NCBI GenBank assembly: GCA_020851375.1
Contig: JADZCV010000008.1
Coordinates: 1 to 64,000, forward strand
DNA length: 64,000 nt
Source: Nitrospirota bacterium
GTDB taxonomy: Bacteria > Nitrospirota > 9FT-COMBO-42-15 > HDB-SIOI813
Direction: 5' to 3'
Part shown: one piece after another, positions 56,307 to 63,941 of the stretch
Numbering within the stretch: the stretch's first letter is position 1
Layout of the letters: each line of letters opens with the position of its first letter
Translations under genes and position numbers: made by a program
The notes under the pieces: generated by a model
The model's database searches: none
What the model saw: the letters and a program-made list of their open reading frames with translations, nothing else
What the model was told of the DNA's origin: nothing

Positions 56307-57377
56307 ATGGATTCAAATTTAAAAGGCATATTAATACCGTCAGCGACAACTATCCTGTCAATCGCTGTTCTGCTTGTCCTCAGGAATATAGCATTCGGAA
56401 TCCTCAACAAATGGGCACGAATGACAGAAACAGACATTGACGACATCATCATCAGGTCTTTTAAGACCCCCTCCATCTACTGGATCATAGCAATAGGGCT
56501 GTATATCGGAGTCGCCATATCAGGGCTTCCTGAGAAATATATCTTTTATCTGAGCAAGACCATCCATGTCATTGTGATCCTTTCAGTTACGGTTGCTACA
56601 GCCAATCTGTCGGGTAAAATATTTACCACTTACATACAGAAGTCGAAACTGCCGATCCCCACAACAGGTCTTGCCAACGTTATATTAAAGGGGGTCATCC
56701 TGATTCTGGGTCTCCTGATTGCTTTAAGCGTCATCGGAATTTCTATCACCCCCTTTCTTACAGCCCTCGGAGTAGGCGGCCTTGCCGTTGCCCTTGCCCT
56801 TCAGGATACGCTGTCCAACCTCTTTGCAGGGGTACATATCCTTGTGGAAAAATCGGTCAGTGTCGGAGACTTCATCAAACTTGAGACCGGACAGGAAGGG
56901 TGCGTTGATGATATCACATGGAGGACTACCCGAATCAGGATGCCCAACAATAACATGGTTATCATACCTAACAGTAAACTCTCTCAAAGTATTGTGACAA
57001 ATTACAATCTTCCTGAAAAGAGTATGTCACTCGCAATCCCCATCGGGGTCAGCTATTCTTCGGAACCTGAAAAGGTCGAGCAGATTCTGATCGAAGAGGC
57101 AACAAAGGCCGTTGGTCATATCCCCGGGCTGCTCGGAAATCCTGGGCCTGCTGTACGGTTTATCCCTGGTTTTGGAGAGAGCTCCCTTAATTTCACCCTC
57201 GTATGTCAGGTGAAGGAGTTTACGGACCAGTTTCCTGTTCAGCACGAACTGAGAAAGATTATACTTAAGAGGTTCAGGGAAGAAGGGATAGAGATACCTT
57301 TTCCGCACAGGACAGTCTATCTCCGGGAGGAAGATGAGTGGAAAAAACAGGAATCTTCGGGTTCCGGTAATTCGTAA
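56307..57377 (+). CDS. MscS-family mechanosensitive channel
   Basis: The product is about 356 residues. Three or four helices (about 10-160) end in the pore helix region GVGGLAVALALQDTLSNLFAG, the hallmark of MscS. The beta-domain follows with VGDFIKLETGQEGCVDDITWRTTRI and MPNNNMVIIPNSKLSQS. The C-terminal part has VAIPIGVSYSSE-type strands (SLAIPIGVSYSSEPEK). It would open under membrane tension to release solutes, the natural release valve for an osmolyte island. I chose ATG 56307; a TTG 10 codons earlier is possible. Confidence 0.93.
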   Translation: MDSNLKGILIPSATTILSIAVLLVLRNIAFGILNKWARMTETDIDDIIIRSFKTPSIYWIIAIGLYIGVAISGLPEKYIFYLSKTIHVIVILSVTVATANLSGKIFTTYIQKSKLPIPTTGLANVILKGVILILGLLIALSVIGISITPFLTALGVGGLAVALALQDTLSNLFAGVHILVEKSVSVGDFIKLETGQEGCVDDITWRTTRIRMPNNNMVIIPNSKLSQSIVTNYNLPEKSMSLAIPIGVSYSSEPEKVEQILIEEATKAVGHIPGLLGNPGPAVRFIPGFGESSLNFTLVCQVKEFTDQFPVQHELRKIILKRFREEGIEIPFPHRTVYLREEDEWKKQESSGSGNS

Positions 57378-57397
57378 ATAACAAGAACGTCCTCATT

Positions 57398-57429
57398 CTT
57401 GCCCACCCTCATTTTTGGGGGTGGGCAAG
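57398..57429 (+). terminator. GC-rich hairpin downstream of the MscS gene
   Basis: CTTGCCCACCC (57398-57408) and GGGTGGGCAAG (57419-57429) form an 11-bp perfect stem with a 10-nt loop. No T-run follows, so termination efficiency is uncertain. The rest of the 180-bp gap before the NfeD gene shows no gene. Confidence 0.45.
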
Positions 57430-57556
57430 GCAATTCGCCCCCCTGACGCCTGAGATTTTGGAGAAATGAAAGTTTCCTGTTGACAGCAAAATCTCATCCT
57501 GCTACCGTAACCTCATAAAAGCAAGTTCCTGGTGTGCAACGAGGTAAAAATAAATA

Positions 57557-57991
57557 ATGGAATGGTGGATCTGGATTCTGCTCGGTCTTGCACTATTATT
57601 GGGGGAGCTGCTTACACCAGGCGGTTTCTATATTATTTTTTTCGGCATCGGTGCCATAGTGGTGGGTACACTTGCCGGTTTTGGTGTAGCGGGTCCTGCC
57701 TGGTTTCAGGTTATTCTATTCTGTGTAGCCTCGGTTGTCACCCTCGGGTTGTTTCGCGGACGGCTTCTCCAACTGACTTACGTAGAAAGCCGGGACGACA
57801 TCGACAGCCTGGTTGGCGAAACAGCGGTCATGATGGAGGAAGTCCCGGTTAACAACGTTGGCAAAGCCGAGATGCGCGGGACATCCTGGAGTGCGCGTAA
57901 CATTGGAGAGCGAACCTTGTCGCTCGGAGAGCGCTGTAAAGTGGAACGCGTTGAAGGCCTCACAATCTTCGTCCGCGCCGAACAAAAGTGA
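57557..57991 (+). CDS. NfeD-like membrane protein
   Basis: The product is 144 residues: about four short hydrophobic segments (1-75), then a soluble OB-fold domain (about 80-144) with GETAVMMEEVP and VERVEGLTIFVRAEQK. This is the short NfeD1b form that partners SPFH proteins. It ends 14 bp before the SPFH gene. Codon use is richer in CGN arginine codons than the AGG/AGA-dominated neighbours, as in the next gene. Confidence 0.9.
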   Translation: MEWWIWILLGLALLLGELLTPGGFYIIFFGIGAIVVGTLAGFGVAGPAWFQVILFCVASVVTLGLFRGRLLQLTYVESRDDIDSLVGETAVMMEEVPVNNVGKAEMRGTSWSARNIGERTLSLGERCKVERVEGLTIFVRAEQK

Positions 57992-58004
57992 AACGGAGGA
58001 AACC

Positions 58005-58949
58005 ATGGGCGTATTAAGTGTCGTCATCATATTGGCAGTTGTAATTATGGTTATCGTCGCCAAGACGGCCGTAGTAGTTCCGCAACAGAGTGCATACGTA
58101 GTTGAACGACTGGGAAAATACAGCGGCACGCTCAGCGCCGGGTTTCATATTCTCATCCCCTTCCTCGACGTGGTTCGCTACAGACATTCTTTGAAAGAGC
58201 AGGCCATAGATATACCGCCCCAGGTTTGTATAACAAGGGATAATGTGCAGGTTTCCGTTGATGGTGTGCTTTACCTGAAGACTCTTAACCCCGAGCGTGC
58301 TTCCTATGGTATCGGCGACTATATCTTCGGTATCACCCAGCTCGCCCAAACGACACTGCGCAGCGAGCTCGGTAAGATTGAGTTGGACCGCACCTTTGAA
58401 GAACGGACCAACATCAACACCCAGGTTGTCAGTGAACTGGACAAAGCCTCCGAGCCGTGGGGCATCAAAGTCATGCGCTATGAGATAAAGAATATTACGC
58501 CGCCTCAGGATATCCTTGCGGCAATGGAGAAACAGATGCGCGCAGAGCGGGAAAAACGGGCGCTCATTTTGACCTCCGAGGGACAAAGAGATGCCGCCAT
58601 CAACAGTGCTGAGGGCGAGAAACAACAGGCGATCAAGGCCTCCGAGGGGAAGAAACAGCAGCAAATCAACGAAGCCGAAGGTCAGGCGGCAGCCATTCTC
58701 GCCATCGCTGATGCCACAGCTAACGGGATACGCAAGGTCGCCGAAGCGATTCAGCATCCAGGTGGGTTTGAGGCGGTGCAACTACGTGTCGCCGATAATT
58801 ATCTGACTCAGTTCGGTAAACTTGCACAGGAAGGAAATACCATGATCTTGCCGGCTACCCTGAGTGATGTGGGCTCAATGGTCTCACTCGCAATGAACGT
58901 TATTCGACGCCAGGGCACGGGCAGCGCTGACGGGACAGGCAAATCGTAA
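58005..58949 (+). CDS. SPFH-domain protein (stomatin/QmcA-like)
   Basis: The product is about 314 residues. One N-terminal membrane helix (about 2-22) precedes the SPFH domain (VVPQQSAYVVERLGKYSG, DVVRYRHSLKEQAIDIPPQ) and a coiled-coil flotillin-like tail with repeats of EGEKQQAIKASEGKKQQ. These proteins form membrane cages that control proteases such as FtsH. ATG 58005 has a CGGAGGA site (57994-58000); an earlier in-frame start overlaps NfeD. Arg codons are mostly CGN, which differs from the rest of the window and suggests horizontal acquisition of the NfeD-SPFH pair. Confidence 0.93.
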   Translation: MGVLSVVIILAVVIMVIVAKTAVVVPQQSAYVVERLGKYSGTLSAGFHILIPFLDVVRYRHSLKEQAIDIPPQVCITRDNVQVSVDGVLYLKTLNPERASYGIGDYIFGITQLAQTTLRSELGKIELDRTFEERTNINTQVVSELDKASEPWGIKVMRYEIKNITPPQDILAAMEKQMRAEREKRALILTSEGQRDAAINSAEGEKQQAIKASEGKKQQQINEAEGQAAAILAIADATANGIRKVAEAIQHPGGFEAVQLRVADNYLTQFGKLAQEGNTMILPATLSDVGSMVSLAMNVIRRQGTGSADGTGKS

Positions 58950-59102
58950 GGTCCGGGATCGCTCCTCTATGTGGATGAACCCACTTATTACTTTTTGCAG
59001 CTTACTGTGAAGAAGCAGTCAAATCCTCGGAAGAAATCAGACCCATAGAACTGGACATCCTGTCTTTACAATCAGAGATCGGGGCCCGTGAGCTTGAACT
59101 GT

Positions 59103-59210
59103 CACCGGCCATTTATCGGCGGGACGATCGTATCCACTGTCTTCACGCTGTTCGTGGTTCCATGCGTTTATATCCTGCTGAGCCGTTTTGAAATGAATAA
59201 AAGGGCATGA
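59103..59210 (+). pseudogene. Remnant of an RND efflux pump gene (C-terminus)
   Basis: Reading from 59103 in the frame ending TGA 59210 gives RPFIGGTIVSTVFTLFVVPC and VYILLSRFEMNKRA. This is the last transmembrane helix of an RND/CusA/AcrB-type pump, with the upstream 1000 residues missing. Just upstream (about 58985-59100), a frame with EEAVKSSEEIRPIE faintly resembles the N-terminus of the adaptor protein of such pumps. If that is right, an adaptor-pump operon was deleted internally. The 301-bp gap between the SPFH and DUF454 genes holds nothing else. Confidence 0.65.
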
Positions 59211-59250
59211 ACTGGCGAAGTGCCGGTAAATTGGATATAGTTGTATATAT

Positions 59251-59616
59251 ATGTATAAACTATTGCTCATTACATTGGGGCTTTTATGCGTTGGTCTGGC
59301 TGTTCTCGGCATATTCCTTCCGGTGTTGCCTACAACCCCTTTCCTGCTGCTGGCCCTTGCCTGTTTTGCAAAATCTTCAATAAAACTTCATCACTGGCTT
59401 TTGACAAATAAGACATTCGGCCCGCTTATCAAACAGTGGCATGAGACAAGGAGTATGCCCAGGAAGGCAAAGGTCTATGCGATCTTCTCTATTTTTATAG
59501 TAGGAGGTACATCGCTTATTTCTGTGGATACGTTTATCCTGAAACTGCTCTTAATTGCGGCACTCGTATTACCTGTTGTTATTATACTGAAAATCAAGAC
59601 CACGGAGTCCTTGTAA
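59251..59616 (+). CDS. DUF454/YbaN-family inner-membrane protein
   Basis: The product is 121 residues with three hydrophobic helices. It shows the YbaN pattern: GIFLPVLPTTPFLLLALACFAKSS (P-T-T-P-F core) then HHWLLTNKTFGPLIKQW and a final helix pair. The family has no assigned function. It is intact and lies between two pseudogene remnants. Confidence 0.92.
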   Translation: MYKLLLITLGLLCVGLAVLGIFLPVLPTTPFLLLALACFAKSSIKLHHWLLTNKTFGPLIKQWHETRSMPRKAKVYAIFSIFIVGGTSLISVDTFILKLLLIAALVLPVVIILKIKTTESL

Positions 59617-59643
59617 GCCTTCTATCGAAGTTAAACTCTGAAA

Positions 59644-59780
59644 TCAGTGCGTTGAGATTATCCGCTCCACATCAGCCCGTTCAAGCATCTCTTCCTTCAT
59701 CAGAGCCTCTGCAAGGAGTTGAGTGACACCCATCGCCATACCGCGCAGGATGATACTGACCTTGTATATGCGAGCTCGTC
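59644..59780 (-). pseudogene. Fused remnant of an FtsH-type M41 protease gene
   Basis: On the minus strand a frame reads YKVSIILRGMAMGVTQLLAE and then ALMKEEMLERADVERIISTH before a TGA. The first part matches the FtsH peptidase segment HKVSIIPRG.ALGVT and the second resembles the C-terminal helix of FtsH. The intervening sequence has been deleted and the rest of the gene is missing. No other gene is visible in 59781-60003. Confidence 0.6.
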
Positions 59781-60003
59781 CTTGTTTGACAGCGAAAATT
59801 AATCATGTTATCTTATCACTGCAAAAAACCGCCGGCTCGAGCTGTAACATCGCCATCCTCCTCTTCACACATCCGGCGAGAGAGCGGTTTACGATTGTTT
59901 TTTAGAGACGTCTCCTTCCCTGGTATGGCCCTATCACATGCCGTCTTATTGGATACCAGGAGGATACGCCTTTTTTGTTTTTCACAGCAATCAGGACTCT
60001 ACC

Positions 60004-60477
60004 ATGATAGCCGGCATTTCAATTGAAAACGCACTCTTAATAGCTTCAGTACTGATATTTATTTCTCTCGTTGCAGGGAAAACCTCATACAAATTAGGTT
60101 TACCTATATTAATCTTCTTCCTGGCAATAGGGATGCTGGCAGGTTCAGAAGGTATAGGCGGCATATACTTTGACAATCCTAAAGTGGCACAGGCTATCGG
60201 AGTCATCGCATTGAATGTTATCCTTTTCTCAGGAGGGTTTGACACGGACTGGAAGGCGATCAAACCCATTCTCTGGCAGGGATTAAGTCTGTCGACTATA
60301 GGTGTACTCCTGACAGGTATTTCTGTCGGACTCCTTGTCTGGGCAATATCAGACTTTACTATTTATGAGGGCTTATTACTGGGTTCGATTGTTTCTTCAA
60401 CAGATTCAGCGGCAGTATTAGAGAGATCTGCACTATATCTTGAAGAAGCAAAAATGATGCAAAAGTTAGGCAGATGA
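60004..60477 (+). pseudogene. Truncated CPA1 (NhaP2/CvrA-like) cation/proton antiporter
   Basis: The first 150 residues match a CPA1 antiporter: GLPILIFFLAIGMLAGSEG, ALNVILFSGGFDTDWKAI and GSIVSSTDSAAV, with four or five membrane helices. After AAV the frame turns into an unrelated tail (ERSALYLEEAKMMQKLGR) and stops, so about 250-400 residues of the usual protein are missing. ATG 60004 gives the family-like N-terminus. The tail overlaps a run of ATGATGCAAAA-type repeats at 60454-60495. Not expected to be functional. Confidence 0.8.
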
Positions 60478-60495
60478 TGCAAAAATGATGCAATA
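60454..60495. repeat. Short tandem repeat ATGATGCAAAA
   Basis: The words AAAATGATGCAAAAG, AGATGATGCAAAA and ATGATGCAATAA follow each other at the truncated 3' end of the antiporter remnant. It may mark the deletion junction. Confidence 0.6.
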
Positions 60496-60619
60496 AATAG
60501 TCCAAGACCGTTTCAAAGAGTTGCGGGATGGAGAGGTTACTATAGTATGCAGGCTATGGGGTAAAGAAAACGAACTTACCTGTTTTTGCCTTGAGAGCAT
60601 GATATAGGAAGTAAGGAAA

Positions 60620-60745
60620 ATGAAAGCTGTAATGAGCACAGAGTACAAAACGTCTTTTAAAGGGGTTAAAGAGCGCATATATATATATAAAGCCCAGTAT
60701 GATGCTCTTAAGGCTGTAAATAAGGAACTTATAAATCTCTACCGG
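60620..60745 (+). pseudogene. Remnant of a DUF1016 (YhcG-type) nuclease gene
   Basis: The first 40 or so codons contain ERIYIYKAQYDALKAVNKEL followed by INLY, the N-terminal helix of DUF1016 proteins (usually followed by WEIG). The sequence then leaves the family and joins a DNA methyltransferase C-terminus in another frame near 60750. Only a vestige is left. Confidence 0.6.
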
Positions 60746-60870
60746 GGGGAGGCCCCAACGCTGACACCTCCGCCCTTGAGCGGCAGATTGATGAAATGGT
60801 CTATAAACTCTACGGCCTGACGCCGGAGGAGATTGCGATTGTGGAGGGACGGGATAACTATGCAAATTAA
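60745..60870 (+). pseudogene. Remnant of an Eco57I-type adenine-N6 DNA methyltransferase (C-terminus)
   Basis: In the frame ending TAA 60870 the translation contains NADTSALERQIDEMVYKLYG and LTPEEIAIVEGRDNYAN. This is the conserved end of class I restriction-modification methylases (I-D-x-x-V-Y-x-L-Y-G-L-T-x-E-E). The rest of the gene is absent, and the stop overlaps the next remnant. Confidence 0.8.
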
Positions 60871-61091
60871 ATATTCAAAGCACATTGAGGCAAGGATTTT
60901 AATGAGAAAAATTGAACATAATCTGCCTCAGAAAAAATTACGAACAGGCAGAGGAACGATTCATGGATAAAGAGACAGGGCATACAGTTGCAGTGATGAA
61001 GGGAGTATTATATGGAGAAGAAAGGGATATAATGGTAGCATACAGGCTTGACGATGCAGATGTTAAGCTGTTAACTATATACAACCTCTAA
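60860..61091 (+). pseudogene. Frameshifted DUF4258-like toxin gene
   Basis: ATG 60860 starts MQIKYSKHIEARILMRKIEH and NLPQ. At an A-run (AAAAAA near 60935) the frame must change by one base to continue as IYEQAEERFMDKETGHTVAV, then GVLYGEERDIMVAYRLD and a stop at 61091. Read together the two parts give a full-length small toxin-like protein. A sequencing indel, recent inactivation or phase variation are all possible. It is followed by an intact DUF2283 gene. Confidence 0.7.
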
Positions 61092-61143
61092 AGGAAGGGC
61101 AGAAGGAAAACAGGATTTAGTCAGGAAGATGGAGGAAAATCTA

Positions 61144-61353
61144 ATGAATGATTTTAATGTTTTTTACGACGAAGAAGAGGACATTCTCTACCTTGCAAAA
61201 GAGGGAGAAGAAGCTGAGGTTGTGGAAGTATCTCCTGGAGTAAACATGGAACTTGACGGTCACGGCAAGCTTATAGGCGTTGAATTGTTTAAAGCATCAC
61301 GCATGTTTAAGGGTGTTCTTAAATCAATGGAGAAGAAGCTTCATCTTGTATAG
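61144..61353 (+). CDS. DUF2283 protein, plus-strand module
   Basis: The product is 69 residues: NVFYDEEEDILYLAKEGEEA, then VEVSPGVNMELDGHGKLIGVE and LFKASRMF. This is the DUF2283 pattern (Y-D...D-x-L-Y, G-x-L-I-G-x-E). These small proteins are usually encoded next to DUF4258 proteins and are presumed antitoxins. ATG 61144 has GGAGG at 61131; an upstream ATG (61129) overlaps that site. It is the same length as its convergent twin at 61436. Confidence 0.88.
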   Translation: MNDFNVFYDEEEDILYLAKEGEEAEVVEVSPGVNMELDGHGKLIGVELFKASRMFKGVLKSMEKKLHLV

Positions 61354-61435
61354 TTGCCTCTGCCTAAACAACAAATCATGTTGCGAAAGGCATTGCAGTT
61401 GACTATGCTGACGGCAAAAAAGCAAATTCCATAAA

Positions 61436-61645
61436 CTACGCTTTCAAAACCTCATACTTAACAGGTAGAAGCCTGTCCAGGGTTACATGCCTGGAAGCAT
61501 CAAGAATCTCTATTCCTACAATTCTATCATCCGCACCTATATCGAGTACAATATCTTCAGAGACTCGCCTGTTAATAACGTCCTGTTTTTTTTCATCCAG
61601 CCTGATATAAAGAAGATCAGTTTTATCATCATAACTAACTTTCAT
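61436..61645 (-). CDS. DUF2283 protein, minus-strand module
   Basis: The product is 69 residues: SYDDKTDLLYIRLDEKKQD, EDIVLDIGADDRIVGIEILD and ASRHVTLDRLLP. It belongs to the same family as the 61144 gene but is clearly divergent in sequence. Its ATG follows directly after the stop codon of the DUF4258 gene (TAA-ATG), so translation is coupled. Confidence 0.9.
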   Translation of the reverse strand: MKVSYDDKTDLLYIRLDEKKQDVINRRVSEDIVLDIGADDRIVGIEILDASRHVTLDRLLPVKYEVLKA

Positions 61646-61909
61646 TTAACCCTCCCACTTTCCGTAAAATACATATACTGTAACAGTTATTATTGTATTT
61701 CCTTCAATAGTATAAAATACTTCAACCCTTTTCTGTTCATAATATGTGTCAAGACGATTTTTTTGAAAGCCATATACCTTAGCCTTTCCTATTCGTCCAT
61801 ATTTAGCAGGAATAGTTATTCCTGTATTAATTACTTCGATGATTTCATTTTCATTGGTTCCACGTTCTTCAGCGCGATGTAACGTGTGAGGGTCTATTTG
61901 TATTTCCAT
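61646..61909 (-). CDS. DUF4258 toxin-like protein
   Basis: The product is 87 residues: MEIQIDPHTLHRAEERGTNE, NEIIEVINTG, an AKYGRIGKAKVYGF segment and a C-terminal VEVFYTIEGNTIITVTVYVFYGKWEG. This matches DUF4258 (H-x-x-E-R), small RelE-like fold proteins. ATG 61909 was chosen over an upstream in-frame ATG because the family begins there. It precedes the DUF2283 gene at 61436 and forms a convergent second copy of the frameshifted module on the plus strand. Confidence 0.88.
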   Translation of the reverse strand: MEIQIDPHTLHRAEERGTNENEIIEVINTGITIPAKYGRIGKAKVYGFQKNRLDTYYEQKRVEVFYTIEGNTIITVTVYVFYGKWEG

Positions 61910-61970
61910 GACATTGTATTTTATTTTCGACCTGGAGATTAAATAAAAACTCCTTACAATATATAACACA

Positions 61971-62225
61971 CATGATATAATTCTTCAAATACGACTTGGT
62001 GACATAGTTGTGCTTGCGTGCCAGACATGCAATGCATCGAGAGGCGATAAGGGCGTCTTTGAATGGCTCGGGTTGAAGGAAAAAGATAAGTTGCATCGCC
62101 TTGTGGCCGGCAAATACCTGAAACAATTATTTATTCTCCATGAGATGGCAGGGACTCTTAATGTGGACAAATCACAGCTTCCTGATTTGTGCAATAGATG
62201 TAAACTGACTGAAGTATGCAAGTGA
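61971..62225 (+). pseudogene. Remnant of an HNH-type nuclease gene (C-terminal part)
   Basis: A frame without an obvious start contains GDIVVLACQTCNASRGDKGV, then LGLKEKDKLHRLVAGKYLKQ, and ends with LCNRCKLTEVCK. ACQTCNASRGDKG fits the C-x-x-C-N-x-x-K part of HNH nucleases, and the Cys pairs fit a zinc finger. The N-terminal half is not visible upstream, where the minus-strand DUF4258 gene lies. GTG 62010 could start a 71-residue product. Confidence 0.6.
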
Positions 62226-62242
62226 TAGAGTTAAGATAACAG

Positions 62243-62285
62243 TTGACCATTTACCTAAAGTGTTATATTATGTAAGCCATAGGTA
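62243..62285 (+). promoter_or_regulatory. Promoter and possible operator of the AbiE operon
   Basis: TTGACC (62243-62248) and TATTAT (62266-62271) are 17 bp apart and give a start near 62278. TACCTA (62252-62257) and TAGGTA (62280-62285) are inverted copies on either side of the -10 box, in a position suitable for binding of the AbiEi antitoxin, which represses its own promoter in known systems. Confidence 0.55.
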
Positions 62286-62295
62286 GGCTGAGGAA

Positions 62296-63105
62296 ATGAC
62301 AAATGGCATGCAAAATGTAACAAGAAGCCCTTTGGGAAGAAAGGAAGCTCATTTTATTGCCAAAATAGGGATTCTCCCTGCTTTCAGCATTGCGGACGCT
62401 CGCCGCGTCCTTGGCCACAAGAAAAGTGATCCTACCAGACAATTTCTGGAACGCCTTCAAACTAAAGGGTGGATAAAGCGCATCAAACGAGGAAGATTCG
62501 CCGTCATTCCGCTTTCGTCAGGAGAAGACAGAACCCCTCAACTGCATGAATTCATTATTGCCATGGAGCTTGTATCGCCGGCTGCGATTGCATACTGGTC
62601 TGCTCTGAATTATCACGGCATGACAGAGCAGCTTCCCCGAACTGTGTTTGTGGCAACCAACCATCCTGTACGGCGGCCTCCGGGCGAGGTATTAGGTGTT
62701 ATCTACAAAATTATTTCGCTGCGGCCCGAGAGGTTTTTTGGTACTCAAAAAGATTGGATAGGCGAGATGCCATTTTTTGTAACAGACAGAGAGAAGACGA
62801 TCATTGACGGACTTGATCTTCCACAGTATGTCGGGGGAGTAGGGGAAATAGCCAAAGCACTGTTGACTTCCTGGAAACAGCTCGATGAATCCAGACTTAG
62901 GAAATATGCAGCCAGGATTGGAAACAGCGCAGTTGCCAAGCGTCTCGGGTTTTTAATGGAAACACTGGGGTTGGGCGATGTTGAAATGCTCCGGAAACTC
63001 GTTACGCTTTCGCCAGGATTTTCGCTACTCGATCCTGCACTGCCGCGGCGCGGAAAATACAACCGCCGGTGGGGGCTTCTGATTAATGCGGTGATTAAGG
63101 CATGA
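62296..63105 (+). CDS. abiEi: AbiEi-type antitoxin/transcriptional regulator
   Basis: The product is 269 residues. The N-terminal winged helix (about 15-70) with FSIADARRVLGHKK and ERLQTKGWIKRIKRGRFAVI matches AbiEi. The C-terminal domain has SPAAIAYWSALNYHGMTEQLP and PRTVFVATNHP, then DREKTIIDGLDLPQYVGGV and EIAKALL. AbiEi is the antitoxin of type IV toxin-antitoxin systems and represses its operon. ATG 62296 or 62308 is the start; GAGGAA at 62290 fits 62308 better. The stop overlaps abiEii by 4 nt. Confidence 0.93.
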   Translation: MTNGMQNVTRSPLGRKEAHFIAKIGILPAFSIADARRVLGHKKSDPTRQFLERLQTKGWIKRIKRGRFAVIPLSSGEDRTPQLHEFIIAMELVSPAAIAYWSALNYHGMTEQLPRTVFVATNHPVRRPPGEVLGVIYKIISLRPERFFGTQKDWIGEMPFFVTDREKTIIDGLDLPQYVGGVGEIAKALLTSWKQLDESRLRKYAARIGNSAVAKRLGFLMETLGLGDVEMLRKLVTLSPGFSLLDPALPRRGKYNRRWGLLINAVIKA

Positions 63106-63941
63106 TTACAACTGCAGAACTACATAGGGTAGCTGAAAAAGAGGGACTCAGATTCGACCAGACTGAAAAGGATTACATTATCCTTTGGGTTCTATGGGGA
63201 CTGACACATTCAGGGCTGGTTAGGCATGGATGGGTATTCAAGGGGGGGACATGTCTTAGACACTGCTATTACAGGGGGTACAGGTTTTCCGAGGACATTG
63301 ATTTTAGCTGCAGTCCTGGTGGCGATAATCTTGATGCATCCCTGCAATTACTTAAAAAGGCGGATGACAAGGTACAGAGTGATTCAGGGATCAGGATGAC
63401 CGTGAAAGAGCCAATATCTGTTCCCGGTGATTTTCAAATGGAGATTCCCATTGAGTACAGCAGGGGTAGCTTGCGCAGGCAAGGGTTGCCACAGGTCAGG
63501 ATACACCTGACATTCGATGAGCCAATCCTTGAAACACCAATTGTCTGCACAATCAAAGCCAAGTCCAGGTATTCCGACCTTACCGCGTTCAAAATACAAT
63601 CATACACAAAAACAGAAATCGTTTCGGAGAAGCTGCGTTCCCTTCTCCAGCAGCAGAATAAATGGCCTCGGCCCAGGGATTTATATGACCTCTGGTATAT
63701 GTTGTGTTACTCTGGCGAACACTTCTCATGGGCTGAGTTATTTCCGATGTTTCAGGAAAAATGCCGGACCAGGGATATCACACCTGATCTTTCCGGGGTG
63801 ACATCTGACAGTCTCAGGGAATTGAACATAAATGTTTGGCGAGACCGCCTGGGGCCGATGCTTAAGGAGTTACCGGATTTTGAACTTATATGGAAGGAAT
63901 GGACAGAAACATTTCGTAGAATTACAGGAGAAAATATATGA
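63102..63941 (+). CDS. abiEii: AbiEii-type nucleotidyltransferase toxin
   Basis: The product is 279 residues of the DUF1814 family. Motif I is WVFKGGTCLRHCYY (G-G-T-x-L-R) near residue 48, and motif II is FSEDIDFS near residues 62-69. Lys in YTKTEIVSEKLRSLLQQ and Asp in RPRDLYDLWYM form motifs III and IV, all four of which are intact. Such toxins transfer nucleotides to targets (tRNA or other) and give phage resistance by abortive infection. ATG 63102 overlaps the AbiEi stop. Confidence 0.95.
   Translation: MITTAELHRVAEKEGLRFDQTEKDYIILWVLWGLTHSGLVRHGWVFKGGTCLRHCYYRGYRFSEDIDFSCSPGGDNLDASLQLLKKADDKVQSDSGIRMTVKEPISVPGDFQMEIPIEYSRGSLRRQGLPQVRIHLTFDEPILETPIVCTIKAKSRYSDLTAFKIQSYTKTEIVSEKLRSLLQQQNKWPRPRDLYDLWYMLCYSGEHFSWAELFPMFQEKCRTRDITPDLSGVTSDSLRELNINVWRDRLGPMLKELPDFELIWKEWTETFRRITGENI

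Noticed and set aside
58014-58781. 255-codon minus-strand frame opposite the SPFH gene
   Set aside because: It covers a well-supported SPFH gene with ribosome site and coiled-coil repeats. The antisense frame is explained by its CGN/GAN-rich codons.
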